In this document: in pieces, positions 1 through 8,192 of the stretch | Numbering within the stretch: position 1 is the first letter of the stretch | How the letters are laid out: each line of letters opens with the position of its first letter | Origin: Gemmatimonadota bacterium | GTDB lineage: Bacteria > Gemmatimonadota > Gemmatimonadetes > Longimicrobiales > Gaopeijiaceae | DNA length: 37,963 nucleotides | Assembly: GCA_028873595.1 (NCBI GenBank) | Contig: JAPPOV010000042.1 | Span: forward strand, 1 to 37,963 | Direction of reading: 5' to 3' | Notes under the pieces: model-generated | What the model was told of the DNA's origin: nothing | Seen by the model: the letters and a program-made list of their open reading frames with translations, nothing else | The model's database searches: none | Translations under genes and position numbers: made by a program

Positions 1-1573
1 CTGTCGCACTCGCCGATCCACTCGTCGCTGTGATCGTCGCCGTACCGTCAGCCACCGAGGTCACAAGACCGGCTGCACTGACCGTAGCCACGTCGGTATC
101 TGATGACGCCCATGTGACATCGACACCCACGATGGAGTCACTGTCTGCGTCAAAGGCTGTCGCGACGAGCTGTGACGTTGCACCGAGTGAACTGAGGGTC
201 ACCGTCTCCTCATTGAGTGTGACGGATGCCACGAACCCCTGGACAGTGGCGGTGAAGTGGGTCGCGATCTCTGTACTATCCACAGCGATCCTGACCGAGT
301 CCTCTCCGATCGTCCGGCCCAGTGTCCACACCGCTCGCGCCTCGCCCTCAGCGTCCGTCGAGAGATCCGAGCCCGCGACGCTGCCGCGTTCGCCGATCAC
401 GGACCAGCTCACCTTGGCTCCGTGCACCTTCTGACCATCGGTCAGAGCCAGCGCGACGACGAGTGAGTCAGGCAGCACATCCCCGGCAGAGTCAACCTGT
501 GCATCTCCTGCAACCCTCGTTAGCACAGCATCGCTAGGGACCGAAGCTTCCGCCGTAAACGAACTCGAGCTGACATCGGACACTGTCGCCTGAGCTTGAA
601 CCTCCTGGGTCGTCCGCAGGTCGGGACCCAGCTGCCACCTAGCGTGTGCGCGGCCCAAGCTGTCCGTACTCGATGCCAAAGACTCCACTGTGCCACCCCC
701 GACAGGTGAGGACCAAGTCAGGGCCGCGTCCTTCGCCAGGTTACCGTACTGGTCTTGCAGTTCGACGGTCAGGGTGTCGTTGCCTTCGGGGGATGCCGCA
801 TAGGTGCCCGCGTCACCAGACAGGACCGAGTCTCCGATCAGCAAGACAGCCGCAGGCACATCTGCTACGGGCGTTGCCGTAAAAGTCGCGAACGTAAGCT
901 TCTCGCCACTCTGGGTATCGACTGCACGTGCTTCGACCGCCTGGGCCGAGTCCACGATCGTGCCCAACGTCCAACTCTCTCGGGCCTGACCCAGCGAGTC
1001 GGTCAACGCCGTACCCGCGAAAACCGAGCCGCCTCCTGCTGTAATGACCCAATTGACGATCTGACCTTGGACCGGGATTGAGTCTTCGTTCATGACCCGA
1101 ACGATCAGAGGATCTTTTGCCTCCTTGCCCACCGTATCGACCTGCTCGTCACCGGCCATGATCAGCATCGCCACCGGAAGCATGTTGCCCGTCACGCGGA
1201 CCGTGACCGTCGCAGATGCGTTACCCGCCGTAGCTGTGATCGTCGCTGTCCCCTTGCCGACCGCAGTAAGCAGACCACCAGTGGTAACCGAAGCAACTGT
1301 CGGCGCATTTGATGCCCAGCTGATCGTCTGACCTGAGAGCTGGGCTCCGTTCTGATCGAGGACCGTCGCTGATAGTTGGACAGACTGCTCGGCTCCCGGG
1401 CCCTTCAATTCCAGTGTCAGCCTGACCGATGACTCCGACAACGTCATCGTCGTCGGGACTGGGGTCGGTGGCTGAGGGGTAGGCGTGCCACCTCCACCAG
1501 GGCTGGTCGGTGTCTCTCCACTACAAGAGAGCAGCCCCAGCATCAGGATCGGAATCAGGCGGCGGGGCTTCAT
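1..1573 (-). CDS. Ig-like repeat lipoprotein, C-terminus cut by window edge
   Basis: The minus-strand frame is open from an ATG at 1573 to the window edge (524 codons, no stop). The N-terminus is a lipoprotein signal (MKPRRLIPILMLGLLSCSGE, lipobox LLSC with Cys17) followed by a Gly/Pro/Thr-rich linker. Then come about five Ig-like modules: a bacterial Ig group 2 (Big_2) domain at about residues 42-127, three invasin/Big_1-like modules with the recurring 'TDSLGQAR..WTLG' pattern, and another Big_2 module reaching the edge. Big_2/Big_1 modules are known in bacterial surface adhesion and scaffold proteins. The likely role is an outer-membrane-anchored surface protein; the ligand is unknown. No good Shine-Dalgarno is seen before 1573. 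An inverted repeat with a perfect TTGACA lies just upstream. Family confidence is high, function low. Confidence 0.85.
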   Translation of the reverse strand, partial: MKPRRLIPILMLGLLSCSGETPTSPGGGGTPTPQPPTPVPTTMTLSESSVRLTLELKGPGAEQSVQLSATVLDQNGAQLSGQTISWASNAPTVASVTTGGLLTAVGKGTATITATAGNASATVTVRVTGNMLPVAMLIMAGDEQVDTVGKEAKDPLIVRVMNEDSIPVQGQIVNWVITAGGGSVFAGTALTDSLGQARESWTLGTIVDSAQAVEARAVDTQSGEKLTFATFTATPVADVPAAVLLIGDSVLSGDAGTYAASPEGNDTLTVELQDQYGNLAKDAALTWSSPVGGGTVESLASSTDSLGRAHARWQLGPDLRTTQEVQAQATVSDVSSSSFTAEASVPSDAVLTRVAGDAQVDSAGDVLPDSLVVALALTDGQKVHGAKVSWSVIGERGSVAGSDLSTDAEGEARAVWTLGRTIGEDSVRIAVDSTEIATHFTATVQGFVASVTLNEETVTLSSLGATSQLVATAFDADSDSIVGVDVTWASSDTDVATVSAAGLVTSVADGTATITATSGSASAT

Positions 1574-1607
1574 ATCAGACTCGATCAGGGTGTAACCTGA
1601 CAGTAAA

Positions 1608-1632
1608 TGACAGACGGGGATCTAGTCTGTCA
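1608..1632 (-). promoter_or_regulatory. Inverted repeat overlapping a TTGACA box upstream of the Ig-like gene
   Basis: TGACAGAC (1608-1615) and GTCTGTCA (1625-1632) form a perfect 8-bp inverted repeat with a 9-nt spacer, and a further TGACAG half-copy lies at 1598-1603. Read on the minus strand, TTGACA (1633-1628) is a consensus -35 box, but the hexamer 17 nt downstream (TCATTT) is a poor -10. The site lies 35-60 nt before the ATG at 1573, a usual place for an operator. The regulator is unknown. Confidence 0.35.
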
Positions 1633-1726
1633 AAGACTGACCCCCTCCAATTGAGAGGGAAGAGTGGTAAGTTTCGCTCGCGGTACCGGCTGAATGGCCC
1701 GAAATGGGCTGACGCAGCGTCAAAAA

Positions 1727-1748
1727 TGGTACTTCAGTGGTACTTCAC
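1727..1748. repeat. Tandem 11-bp direct repeat upstream of tRNA-Ala
   Basis: TGGTACTTCA occurs twice, 11 bp apart (1727-1736 and 1738-1747), about one helical turn, 43 nt before the tRNA. It could be a protein-binding site upstream of the tRNA promoter or the scar of an integration. A weak -10-like GATAAA lies at 1774-1779. No function can be assigned. Confidence 0.3.
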
Positions 1749-1789
1749 AGGGTGTGAATCAGTCGGCTACCCTGATAAAAGCTAGTAAT

Positions 1790-1862
1790 GGGGCCATAGC
1801 TCAGTTGGGAGAGCACCTGCTTTGCAAGCAGGGGGTCGCCGGTTCGAGCCCGGCTGGCTCCA
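1790..1862 (+). tRNA. tRNA-Ala (anticodon UGC)
   Basis: A 73-nt cloverleaf. The acceptor stem GGGGCCA pairs with TGGCTCC (one G-U), discriminator A at 1862. The D arm contains AGCTCAGTTGGGAGAGC, the anticodon stem CCTGC/GCAGG (1816-1820/1828-1832) encloses TTTGCAA with anticodon TGC at 1823-1825, and the T arm has GGTTCGAGCC. CCA is not encoded (CACTG follows). A strong hairpin terminator follows 15 nt downstream. Confidence 0.97.
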
Positions 1863-1877
1863 CTGACGGAAGACCCT

Positions 1878-1918
1878 GCCCCGCTTGAGGTTAGATCCTT
1901 GGGCGGGGCCTTTCATTT
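1878..1918 (+). terminator. Intrinsic terminator after tRNA-Ala
   Basis: GCCCCGC (1878-1884) pairs with GCGGGGC (1903-1909). The stem continues inward through TTGAGG/CCTTGG with wobble pairs, giving about 13 bp around a 6-nt loop, followed by the T-rich CTTTCATTT. It fits rho-independent termination of the tRNA transcript. Confidence 0.75.
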
Positions 1919-2085
1919 CGGGTGCGAGTGGTAGTTTGTTTCGATTCAATCGCCAACTGCTGATGCGGTCATGGCAAAACTCTCTGTGGAATTGGGTTTG
2001 GCCTCTGCGCTGGTCATTGATCGGGGAGCCACTGTGTCGCCTCGCGATCCTTCGGCAGAGCTCTGGCCAGCTAAGGCGCCTGGCC

Positions 2086-3330
2086 CTATTCGCCTGTGTC
2101 TTCGGGCCCCGCGAAACCAATGCGACGCGACTTCGTCTCGAGGCCGAGCTCCTGCCACTCTAGGTCGTTTGGCTCCAGCTCCATAAGCTCATCCGTGCGT
2201 ACCTCGCCGTCCTCCGCTGCCCGGAGGGCCATCCGGGCGTACGCTTCCTCAAAGAGTGACCGAGCAAATCGTGCGTTCCCAAAATTGCCGCCGCTCCTCG
2301 CTCGCTGAAATAGCTCCTCAGCTTTCTCCAGCGCCTCATCTCCAAGGCGCAGGCCGATAGAGGTCGCCAAGTTCGTGAAGATTTCGACGAGCTCACGCGA
2401 GGAGTATTCTGGGAAATCGATGAACGTTTTCAGCCGACTGCGAAGGCCTGGGTTCGATTCGACGAACTCGTTCATTTCTTCTCTGTAGCCAGCAGCGATG
2501 ACGGCTAGCTGGTCCCGGTGGTCCTCCATTGACTTAACGAGCGTAGCGATGGCTTCTCCTCCAAAGTCGTTGCCGGAGGCCGGAGCCAGAGAGTAGGCCT
2601 CGTCGATGAAGAGGACTCCGGGCATAGTCCTGCGGATGACGTCGGACGTCTTCATCGCAGTCTGTCCGACGTATCCGGCAACTAGGTCTGATCGATCCAC
2701 CTCTGTAAACTGCGAACCCGGAAGCGCGCCGGACGCGGCATAGAGACGAGCTATCAGTCGGGCGACGGTGGTCTTGCCAGTTCCCGGTGGCCCTGTAAAC
2801 ACCAGGTGTAGGCCCGTATTTACGGTTGCGAGTCCCGACTCGGCTCGTGTTTGGTTGGCGCGAACTACTGCCATCACCGTTCGGACCTGCTGCTTGACCG
2901 CGTCCAGGCCAACCAGCCCGTCGAGCTCCGCTAGCACAGCATCTATAGTTTCAGCTTGCTGCGCGCTGCCGACGGATGTTGAGTCTGGTAGAGACACCGG
3001 CTCGATCTCGACGACCTCCTCTGCCACCGCAGTATCGGTATCGGCGGCGGAGTCATCGTCCCCAGCAATCTTCTTGAGGGCAGCTAGGGCATCTTCGAAG
3101 GACGAAATCGAATCGAGCAGAGTGCCCGCTTCACTGGTCAGGACGGGTACCTCGTGGGCGATCCCATGCGGCTCCAGTGCCTGTTTTGCTCTGGGGAGGA
3201 GGTCGAGTACCTCTGACCGATCGCGGAAATGTTTAGCGATCGCATACGCTACGTGACGGGGCTCTACCTCAGGGTGTGACCAAGCCTTTGCCGAGGAGAA
3301 CGCTCCGTCTCTCAGATGAGATCGAAGCAT
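2086..3330 (-). CDS. CbxX/CfqX (EccA/SpoVK)-type AAA+ ATPase
   Basis: 414 residues. The N-terminal ~85 residues are helical with a Clp-N-like pattern (VEPRHVAYAIAKHF), followed by an acidic linker (~90-125). A single CbxX-type AAA+ module follows: Walker A GPPGTGKT (180-187), Walker B VLFIDEA (239-245), a pore loop with GYVGQT (219-224), arginine finger in GLRSRL (295-300), and sensor-2 GNARFAR (351-357). The family includes rubisco activase CbbX, SpoVK and EccA of type VII secretion, all hexameric remodelling ATPases. The start at 3330 was chosen because it falls 10 nt after the stop of the upstream chaperone-like gene; longer frames overlap that gene. The pair is surely co-transcribed, suggesting the neighbour is an adaptor or substrate. 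No rubisco or type VII genes are in the window, so the substrate is unknown. Confidence 0.9.
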   Translation of the reverse strand: MLRSHLRDGAFSSAKAWSHPEVEPRHVAYAIAKHFRDRSEVLDLLPRAKQALEPHGIAHEVPVLTSEAGTLLDSISSFEDALAALKKIAGDDDSAADTDTAVAEEVVEIEPVSLPDSTSVGSAQQAETIDAVLAELDGLVGLDAVKQQVRTVMAVVRANQTRAESGLATVNTGLHLVFTGPPGTGKTTVARLIARLYAASGALPGSQFTEVDRSDLVAGYVGQTAMKTSDVIRRTMPGVLFIDEAYSLAPASGNDFGGEAIATLVKSMEDHRDQLAVIAAGYREEMNEFVESNPGLRSRLKTFIDFPEYSSRELVEIFTNLATSIGLRLGDEALEKAEELFQRARSGGNFGNARFARSLFEEAYARMALRAAEDGEVRTDELMELEPNDLEWQELGLETKSRRIGFAGPEDTGE

Positions 3331-3340
3331 ACCAGCCGGA

Positions 3341-3796
3341 TCACACGTCCGCCCACTTCTCGCCGCCGAACCTCGCTTGCAACTGATCATCCCACTCGTC
3401 CGCGACCTGTAGCACGCCAAACATCGCGGTCTCGAGTTCGGGATGATCGAGGAAGTCGCCGAGCAGCGTGTGGGTGAAGAAGAGATTGATGTTGTCAGAT
3501 CCCTTGATATCGTGCACCTCAATGTGCCCGAACCACCGAGAACCACCGTTGCGGGCCACCCATTCGAAGAGCTCGGGAGTCGGGGTTACGCCGAATAGGA
3601 TAGGAGACTCCACGAGAACCACCGTTCTGCCCTCACCGTCACTACCTTTGCCCAACTCGGCGACCCTGACCATGAGGGCGGTGCTGCTACCCTCGAACGA
3701 GACGCGAAAGCGATCCTTGTCCAACGTCACACGAAGACCCATCGGGCCGGTCAGGATCCGTTGGACCTTCATCATCGTCTGCTCTATGCTCGCCAT
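3341..3796 (-). CDS. YbjN/type III secretion chaperone-fold protein
   Basis: 151 residues, no signal peptide or membrane segment, so cytoplasmic. The N-terminal helix (MASIEQTMMKVQRIL), alternating beta strands (LRVTLDKDRFRVSFEG, RTVVLVESPILFG) and later helices fit the YbjN / CesT-like chaperone fold, which binds protein partners as a dimer. The assignment is by pattern, not a strong motif. The ATG at 3796 is preferred to an in-frame GTG at 3865 because the extra residues look disordered; neither has a clear ribosome binding site. The gene immediately precedes a CbxX/EccA-type AAA+ ATPase, and YbjN-like chaperones paired with AAA+ proteins suggest an adaptor-ATPase couple for handling client proteins. 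The client is unknown. Confidence 0.7.
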   Translation of the reverse strand: MASIEQTMMKVQRILTGPMGLRVTLDKDRFRVSFEGSSTALMVRVAELGKGSDGEGRTVVLVESPILFGVTPTPELFEWVARNGGSRWFGHIEVHDIKGSDNINLFFTHTLLGDFLDHPELETAMFGVLQVADEWDDQLQARFGGEKWADV

Positions 3797-4409
3797 GACA
3801 TCGTTTTCAATCAAAGGAGGAGACCGATCAGCTACCGGCGCTAGCGGTGACAAACTGATCGTCACCTACGTTTCGCTGCAAGGGTTCAGGAGGTCAGGAC
3901 CTTCAGTATCCGAGACTGTCTCGACGAGGGGCCGAGAGGTGCCACGCTTAAGGCTTCGTTTCGCTGGTTTTTAGCGATGATTCTGAGGGGGCACCCGTGA
4001 GTCTTCGGTTTCCTCATGTGGTCCATCACTTGATGGGCGCCCGCGCGAGGGTTGCGGCCGCTGGTTACGCCTTTTAGAGCAGAGCTTCGTGGTTCTGGAG
4101 CCAAAGGACTGTAGGCAATGAGGGGTTGCTTTCCGTTCCTGAAGGCTCATGCCTACCACTGGCGGATGCTTCGGTCCCTCCCGATCCGTGACTAAAGCCC
4201 CAAGCCTCGGCACCAAGGCCCCGGGATACCATCTGCGCAAGAGTCGACCAGTGAAGCGCCGCGCGCGACCCGAAACTTCACGCTCGCTTGCACGGCGGTC
4301 ATGCGCTTAAGATGACTCGACATTCATGAACGTTGTACGTAACGGGGAATCCGTGCGGGCGGTACAGGGGCAGTCGTCGTCCAAGAACTGTGAGGCTAAG
4401 CAGACGAGC
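3797..4409. other. Divergent intergenic region, no gene seen
   Basis: 613 bases between the divergent YbjN-like and TPR genes. Short frames exist on both strands but have no protein-like composition or ribosome binding sites. A weak TTGCAC ... TAAGAT promoter-like pair (about 4289-4314) precedes the TPR gene. It must hold promoters for both neighbours; nothing else is recognised. Confidence 0.5.
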
Positions 4410-6701
4410 ATGAGCATCAGCAACTGGTTTCGTGAGGTGCACCGGCGCTCTGTATGGCAGGTGACGGGAGCCTATGCTGCGACCTCATGGGCGGTGTTGA
4501 ATGTCGTCGACATTGTCACCGGGCTGGCCGGGTTGCCAGACTGGACCCCCTCGATGGCGACTGTGCTGCTTTTGCTCGGCTTCCCCGTCGTTATCGCTAC
4601 CGCCATCATCCAGAATGGCACTCCCGTGCGCGAAGCAGGCGGACGAGATGGCGGAGTGCGCGCTACCGGGCCGCGAGATGACGCCGACAGTTCGAGATCT
4701 GTCGAGCCTAGTCGTGACTTGAGCTCCTTCTTCACCTGGCGTAACGCGCTGGTCGGGGGGATGGGTGCTGGAGCACTCCTGATGATCAGCGGTGGGGCTT
4801 ACCTCGTCATGTGGAACCTGGGGATTGGCCCTGCGGGTTCCCTGGTGGCGGCGGGGGTACTGGAATCCAGGGACCCGATCCTGCTCGCGCAGTTCGATGA
4901 TCGAACGAGCAGTGGTGACCTCGGCCTCATCGTCTCCGAGGCCCTGGCTGTGGACTTGGGCACTTCTCGCGTGGTGTCCATTCTGGGTGAAGATGCCATG
5001 GCGGTCGCTCTTCAGCTCATGGGCCAGGATGATCGGACACCGGTAACGAATGATCTGGCTCGCGAGGTGTCGTTGCGAGCGAACGTCAAAGCGTTCATTG
5101 AGGGGGAGGTAACCCCGATCGGGTCCCGCTTCCTCGTGGTCGCAAGAATTGTCAGTTCGGCGTCCGGCGACGTGTTGGGAAGCTTCCGTGAAGAGGCTGC
5201 CGACGAGGATGGCCTTCTTCCCGCGATCGATCGAATCTCGCAGAGCCTTCGCGAGAGGCTCGGGGAGTCACTTCGCGACATCAGGCTCGGAGCCCCACTC
5301 GAGGAAGTCACAACGACCTCGTTCGAAGCTTTACGCAAGCTCTCGCAGGCGGAGATCGCCGAGGACGAAGGGGATTACGAGTTGGCTGAACGGCTTCTTC
5401 AGGAAGCGATCACGCTCGACCCACAGTTTGCGATGGCCTATCGGAAAGTGTCGGTCTTGCTCTCGAACCGAGGGGGATCGGGGGAGTTGGTTCGCGAGGC
5501 GGCTACCCGCGCATTCGAGTTCCGTGATCGCCTGACGGAGCGGGAACGTTATCTGACAGAAGCCAACTACCACAACGTAATCACCGAAGATCAGGCCGCC
5601 GCTCTGCGGGCTTATGATGCGGTCCTGAACATGTACCCGGGTGACCCGACAGCTCTGAACAATTCCGGGTTGGCGCTCTGGCGGTTGACGAGGTATGACG
5701 AGGCGTTGGCCCGATTTGATCGGGCTGTCGAAAACCGAGAGAGCTACAGTTCAGTGGCGTTCGCTAACCGTGCGATGACCCTGCTCCAGTCTGGAGACGA
5801 TGAGGGCGCTGTTGAAGCGGTCGAGGCCTATCGAGCACAATACCCGTCCCACATCTTTCAGCCGGTGGCGGATCTCGTTGAGACGCTGGCAGTCGGAGAG
5901 GCCGGAGGGGTGGAAGGTCGTATCCGAGCGCTTCAAGGCAACGGTGACCTGCCCAACTGGGGTCGCCTGACAGCCCCGACATTCGGTATGTCCCAGGCGT
6001 CCGAAGGCGGGGCTCTGGGACGTGCCTTTGAGTGGGCCGACATGTACGTACCCGAGCAGGACGGTGATGGGGTGGCCATCCCAGCGATCAGCACGGGTGC
6101 GGCAGATTTGGACTTCTGGTTGCTCGATGACCGAGAGGGGGCTGCGGCGACCCTTCAAGCCGACTATCGGAGCCGCTTTCAGGCTGTTGACCCATCGTTG
6201 CGGCGGTGGGCCGGATTCATCGTCCTGCAGGCCCTGGCGGGCGAGGAAGATGTGGCCCGCCAATGGCTCAGCGACTGGGACACCGAGGCGCGGGCGTTCA
6301 CAACGCGAGGTCTAGCGCACCGGAGAGTGGCTGAGGCCATGATCAATTTGGCTGATGGACAAGCTCCCGCCGCCTTGACGGAGTTAGAGTCGGTGGCACA
6401 GGAGCTTGAATGCCCCCGGTGCTTTGAACGAGAGCGGGCAGTCGTACTTGAGGATTTGCAGCGCTACTCTGAGGCAATCGAGATCTGGGAACGCGTTCGG
6501 TCCCGACCCCTCATGCTCGTGGGGGGCTTCGAACGCGCGATCGCCATCAGAAATCTGGCTCGCCTGTACGAGGTGGAAGGGCGACGTGAAGAAGCTGTTT
6601 CCGCCCACCGAGCACTCGTAGACATGTGGGAGTCGGGTGACGGCCGCCTGCAGCCCCAGGTCGAGAGATCGAGGGCGCGGATCGCCGAACTCGGTGGCTG
6701 A
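4410..6701 (+). CDS. Membrane-anchored TPR protein
   Basis: 763 residues from the ATG at 4410 (an ATG at 4326 would add 28 poor residues; relatives begin near 'WFREVHRRSVWQVTGAYAA'). Two membrane segments near residues 15-35 and 50-70 and a third near 113-135 precede a large soluble region. Residues ~140-270 resemble the FlgO/TolB-N-like alpha/beta domain found before TPRs in adenylyl-cyclase-type and kinase-type proteins ('LLAQFDDRT...', 'IEGEVTPIGSRFLVVARI'). After that come TPR helices (DYELAERLLQEAITLDPQFA, YPGDPTALNNSGLALWRLTR, YDEALARFDRAV) continuing to the C-terminus. No kinase, cyclase or DNA-binding domain is seen at the N-terminus, unlike many relatives. The probable job is a scaffold or sensor at the inner membrane. 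Confidence 0.8.
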   Translation: MSISNWFREVHRRSVWQVTGAYAATSWAVLNVVDIVTGLAGLPDWTPSMATVLLLLGFPVVIATAIIQNGTPVREAGGRDGGVRATGPRDDADSSRSVEPSRDLSSFFTWRNALVGGMGAGALLMISGGAYLVMWNLGIGPAGSLVAAGVLESRDPILLAQFDDRTSSGDLGLIVSEALAVDLGTSRVVSILGEDAMAVALQLMGQDDRTPVTNDLAREVSLRANVKAFIEGEVTPIGSRFLVVARIVSSASGDVLGSFREEAADEDGLLPAIDRISQSLRERLGESLRDIRLGAPLEEVTTTSFEALRKLSQAEIAEDEGDYELAERLLQEAITLDPQFAMAYRKVSVLLSNRGGSGELVREAATRAFEFRDRLTERERYLTEANYHNVITEDQAAALRAYDAVLNMYPGDPTALNNSGLALWRLTRYDEALARFDRAVENRESYSSVAFANRAMTLLQSGDDEGAVEAVEAYRAQYPSHIFQPVADLVETLAVGEAGGVEGRIRALQGNGDLPNWGRLTAPTFGMSQASEGGALGRAFEWADMYVPEQDGDGVAIPAISTGAADLDFWLLDDREGAAATLQADYRSRFQAVDPSLRRWAGFIVLQALAGEEDVARQWLSDWDTEARAFTTRGLAHRRVAEAMINLADGQAPAALTELESVAQELECPRCFERERAVVLEDLQRYSEAIEIWERVRSRPLMLVGGFERAIAIRNLARLYEVEGRREEAVSAHRALVDMWESGDGRLQPQVERSRARIAELGG

Positions 6702-6809
6702 ACAGAGAAACGATATGGAGGGGTGGTGTGCGTCCGCTTGCCGGATCCCGCTACCCGCGCTGGTCACGGTTTCGGGGCACTTCAGCCTCCACTGGTCTCC
6801 TCACACCTC

Positions 6810-7742
6810 TCAACGCACCGGGTAGCAAGCCAGGTCCTCGGCGACACGAATCGAGCCGTTGTATCGGGCACGGACTTCGTCGACCCCCATCTCCAGATCC
6901 GCGGGATCGTCGTGCGCGAAGAGGTGACTGAGAATGAGTTCGCGAACGGACGCAGACTTCGCGACCTGGCCGACAACGTCTGGCGTTGCATGTAGGTCGC
7001 GAGCGAAGCCGGAGGTTCGCGGAGGCACCGCCAGGTGCATCACCAGCGTGGTGGCCTCTTCGGAGAACTCGACGAACGCGGGGTCACTCCCGTTCTGGTC
7101 TCCACTGAACACCACGCTCAGCCCGTCGATCTCGACGCGGAATGCCAACGCAGGAACCGGTCCGTGTGGAACCGGGTGGGCCAGGATTCGGAGTCCGGAC
7201 TCTTCGAAGACGACTGACGACACGTGGTGGGTCACGTCGATTGTGTTCGGGAGGGTGCGCACACCCCGGCCCTGACCGCCGAGAACGCCACTCAAGACTG
7301 GAAAGGCCCCGGACTCAGGATGAAAGAGTCGCTGGAGGAAGTCATCGAAGGCTGGGAAGTCGCCGGCCCCCGACGGGCCGACCATCCGGAGAGGCTCCAC
7401 GCGAGCCGCATCGCTAAGCCAAAGCAGACCAGCCAAATCTGTAACGTGGTCGGGGTGTAAATGGCTCAGAGCGATGAGCCTGAGGTCCGCCAGGCGGGCA
7501 CCGGATGCGCCGAAGCGTACGAAGGATCCGCCCCCGGCGTCTACCATCACTCGTGCTCTACCGTCAACCCAGACGAGGTAGCTCGCTGACGCACGGTCCG
7601 AGCCTGTTCGGGGTCCACCAGAGCCGAGGACCTGGACGGCCACTCCTTCGGAAGGACATAGAGTCTGCGATGCGAGCATGGTCGGCGTCCCCAACGCCAT
7701 TCCGCAGCTCAGACACATCGCAAACCGAGCCAATCGCACCAT
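6810..7742 (-). CDS. Exported metallo-beta-lactamase-fold hydrolase
   Basis: 310 residues from the ATG at 7742, preceded by a GAGGCGGTGGG ribosome binding site. A Sec signal peptide (MVRLARFAMCLSCGMALGTP..LASQ) is followed by an MBL fold. The zinc motif is SHLHPDH at 93-99 (H94, H96, D98, H99). Further ligand candidates are H in 'HPVPHGP', D in 'FSGDQNGS' and H in 'LSHLFAHDDP' near the C-terminus. The pattern is that of the RNase Z/arylsulfatase-like MBL branch (VLGSGGPRTGSDRASASYLV), with a periplasmic location. The substrate is unknown; many relatives cleave phosphodiester or sulfate ester bonds. The MORN-type gene ends 54 nt upstream on the same strand, so the two may be co-transcribed. 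Confidence 0.88.
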   Translation of the reverse strand: MVRLARFAMCLSCGMALGTPTMLASQTLCPSEGVAVQVLGSGGPRTGSDRASASYLVWVDGRARVMVDAGGGSFVRFGASGARLADLRLIALSHLHPDHVTDLAGLLWLSDAARVEPLRMVGPSGAGDFPAFDDFLQRLFHPESGAFPVLSGVLGGQGRGVRTLPNTIDVTHHVSSVVFEESGLRILAHPVPHGPVPALAFRVEIDGLSVVFSGDQNGSDPAFVEFSEEATTLVMHLAVPPRTSGFARDLHATPDVVGQVAKSASVRELILSHLFAHDDPADLEMGVDEVRARYNGSIRVAEDLACYPVR

Positions 7743-7796
7743 CGTCCCACCGCCTCTTGGAGATTGCCTCGCGGCCTCCCTGGTCACACCAGTGGC

Positions 7797-8192
7797 CTAC
7801 TTGAAGGACTGGGTCTTCAGGAGGGCACCGTCTTCATCGTAGACCTTCCATGTGCCTTTCTTCTTGCCGTGTTCGAAGCGTCCTTCGTCCCAAAGCTCTC
7901 CGTTGGGGTGGTAACGCTTCCAGATACCGTGCTTTCGCTCTTCGTCGTCGAAGCCGCCCGTGCCCCGCGGTAGACCGGTCTTGTAGAACCACTTCCAGCG
8001 ACCGGTGATCTTCCCGTCCTTGAAGCTGCCGGAGGACTGGAGCTGGCCGTTGTTCAGGAAGTATTTCCACCTCCCGGACTTCTTGCCGTCGTCGAACTCC
8101 CCCTGACACGAGACATGGCCGTTCTTGAAGAACAGTTTGAAGGGGCCGTGCTTCGGATTCCCATCTTCGTCGGTGCCAGGAATGTCTTTCAT
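7797..8192 (-). CDS. MORN-variant repeat (YwqK-like) protein
   Basis: 131 residues, no signal peptide. About five copies of a ~22-residue beta-hairpin repeat of the form 'G.w..yy.nGql...G.f.dGk..G' (for example NGQLQSSGSFKDGKITGRWK) fill the whole protein. This is the MORN_2 pattern of YwqK-type proteins, often annotated as antitoxins of the YwqK family; experimental support for that name is thin. No toxin-like gene is adjacent: the downstream gene is an exported metallo-hydrolase. A protein- or membrane-binding role is the safest inference. Confidence 0.85.
   Translation of the reverse strand: MKDIPGTDEDGNPKHGPFKLFFKNGHVSCQGEFDDGKKSGRWKYFLNNGQLQSSGSFKDGKITGRWKWFYKTGLPRGTGGFDDEERKHGIWKRYHPNGELWDEGRFEHGKKKGTWKVYDEDGALLKTQSFK

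Noticed and set aside
7797..8192. A toxin-antitoxin system based on the YwqK-type protein
   Set aside because: No toxin-like gene is adjacent, and MORN-variant repeats alone do not show antitoxin function.
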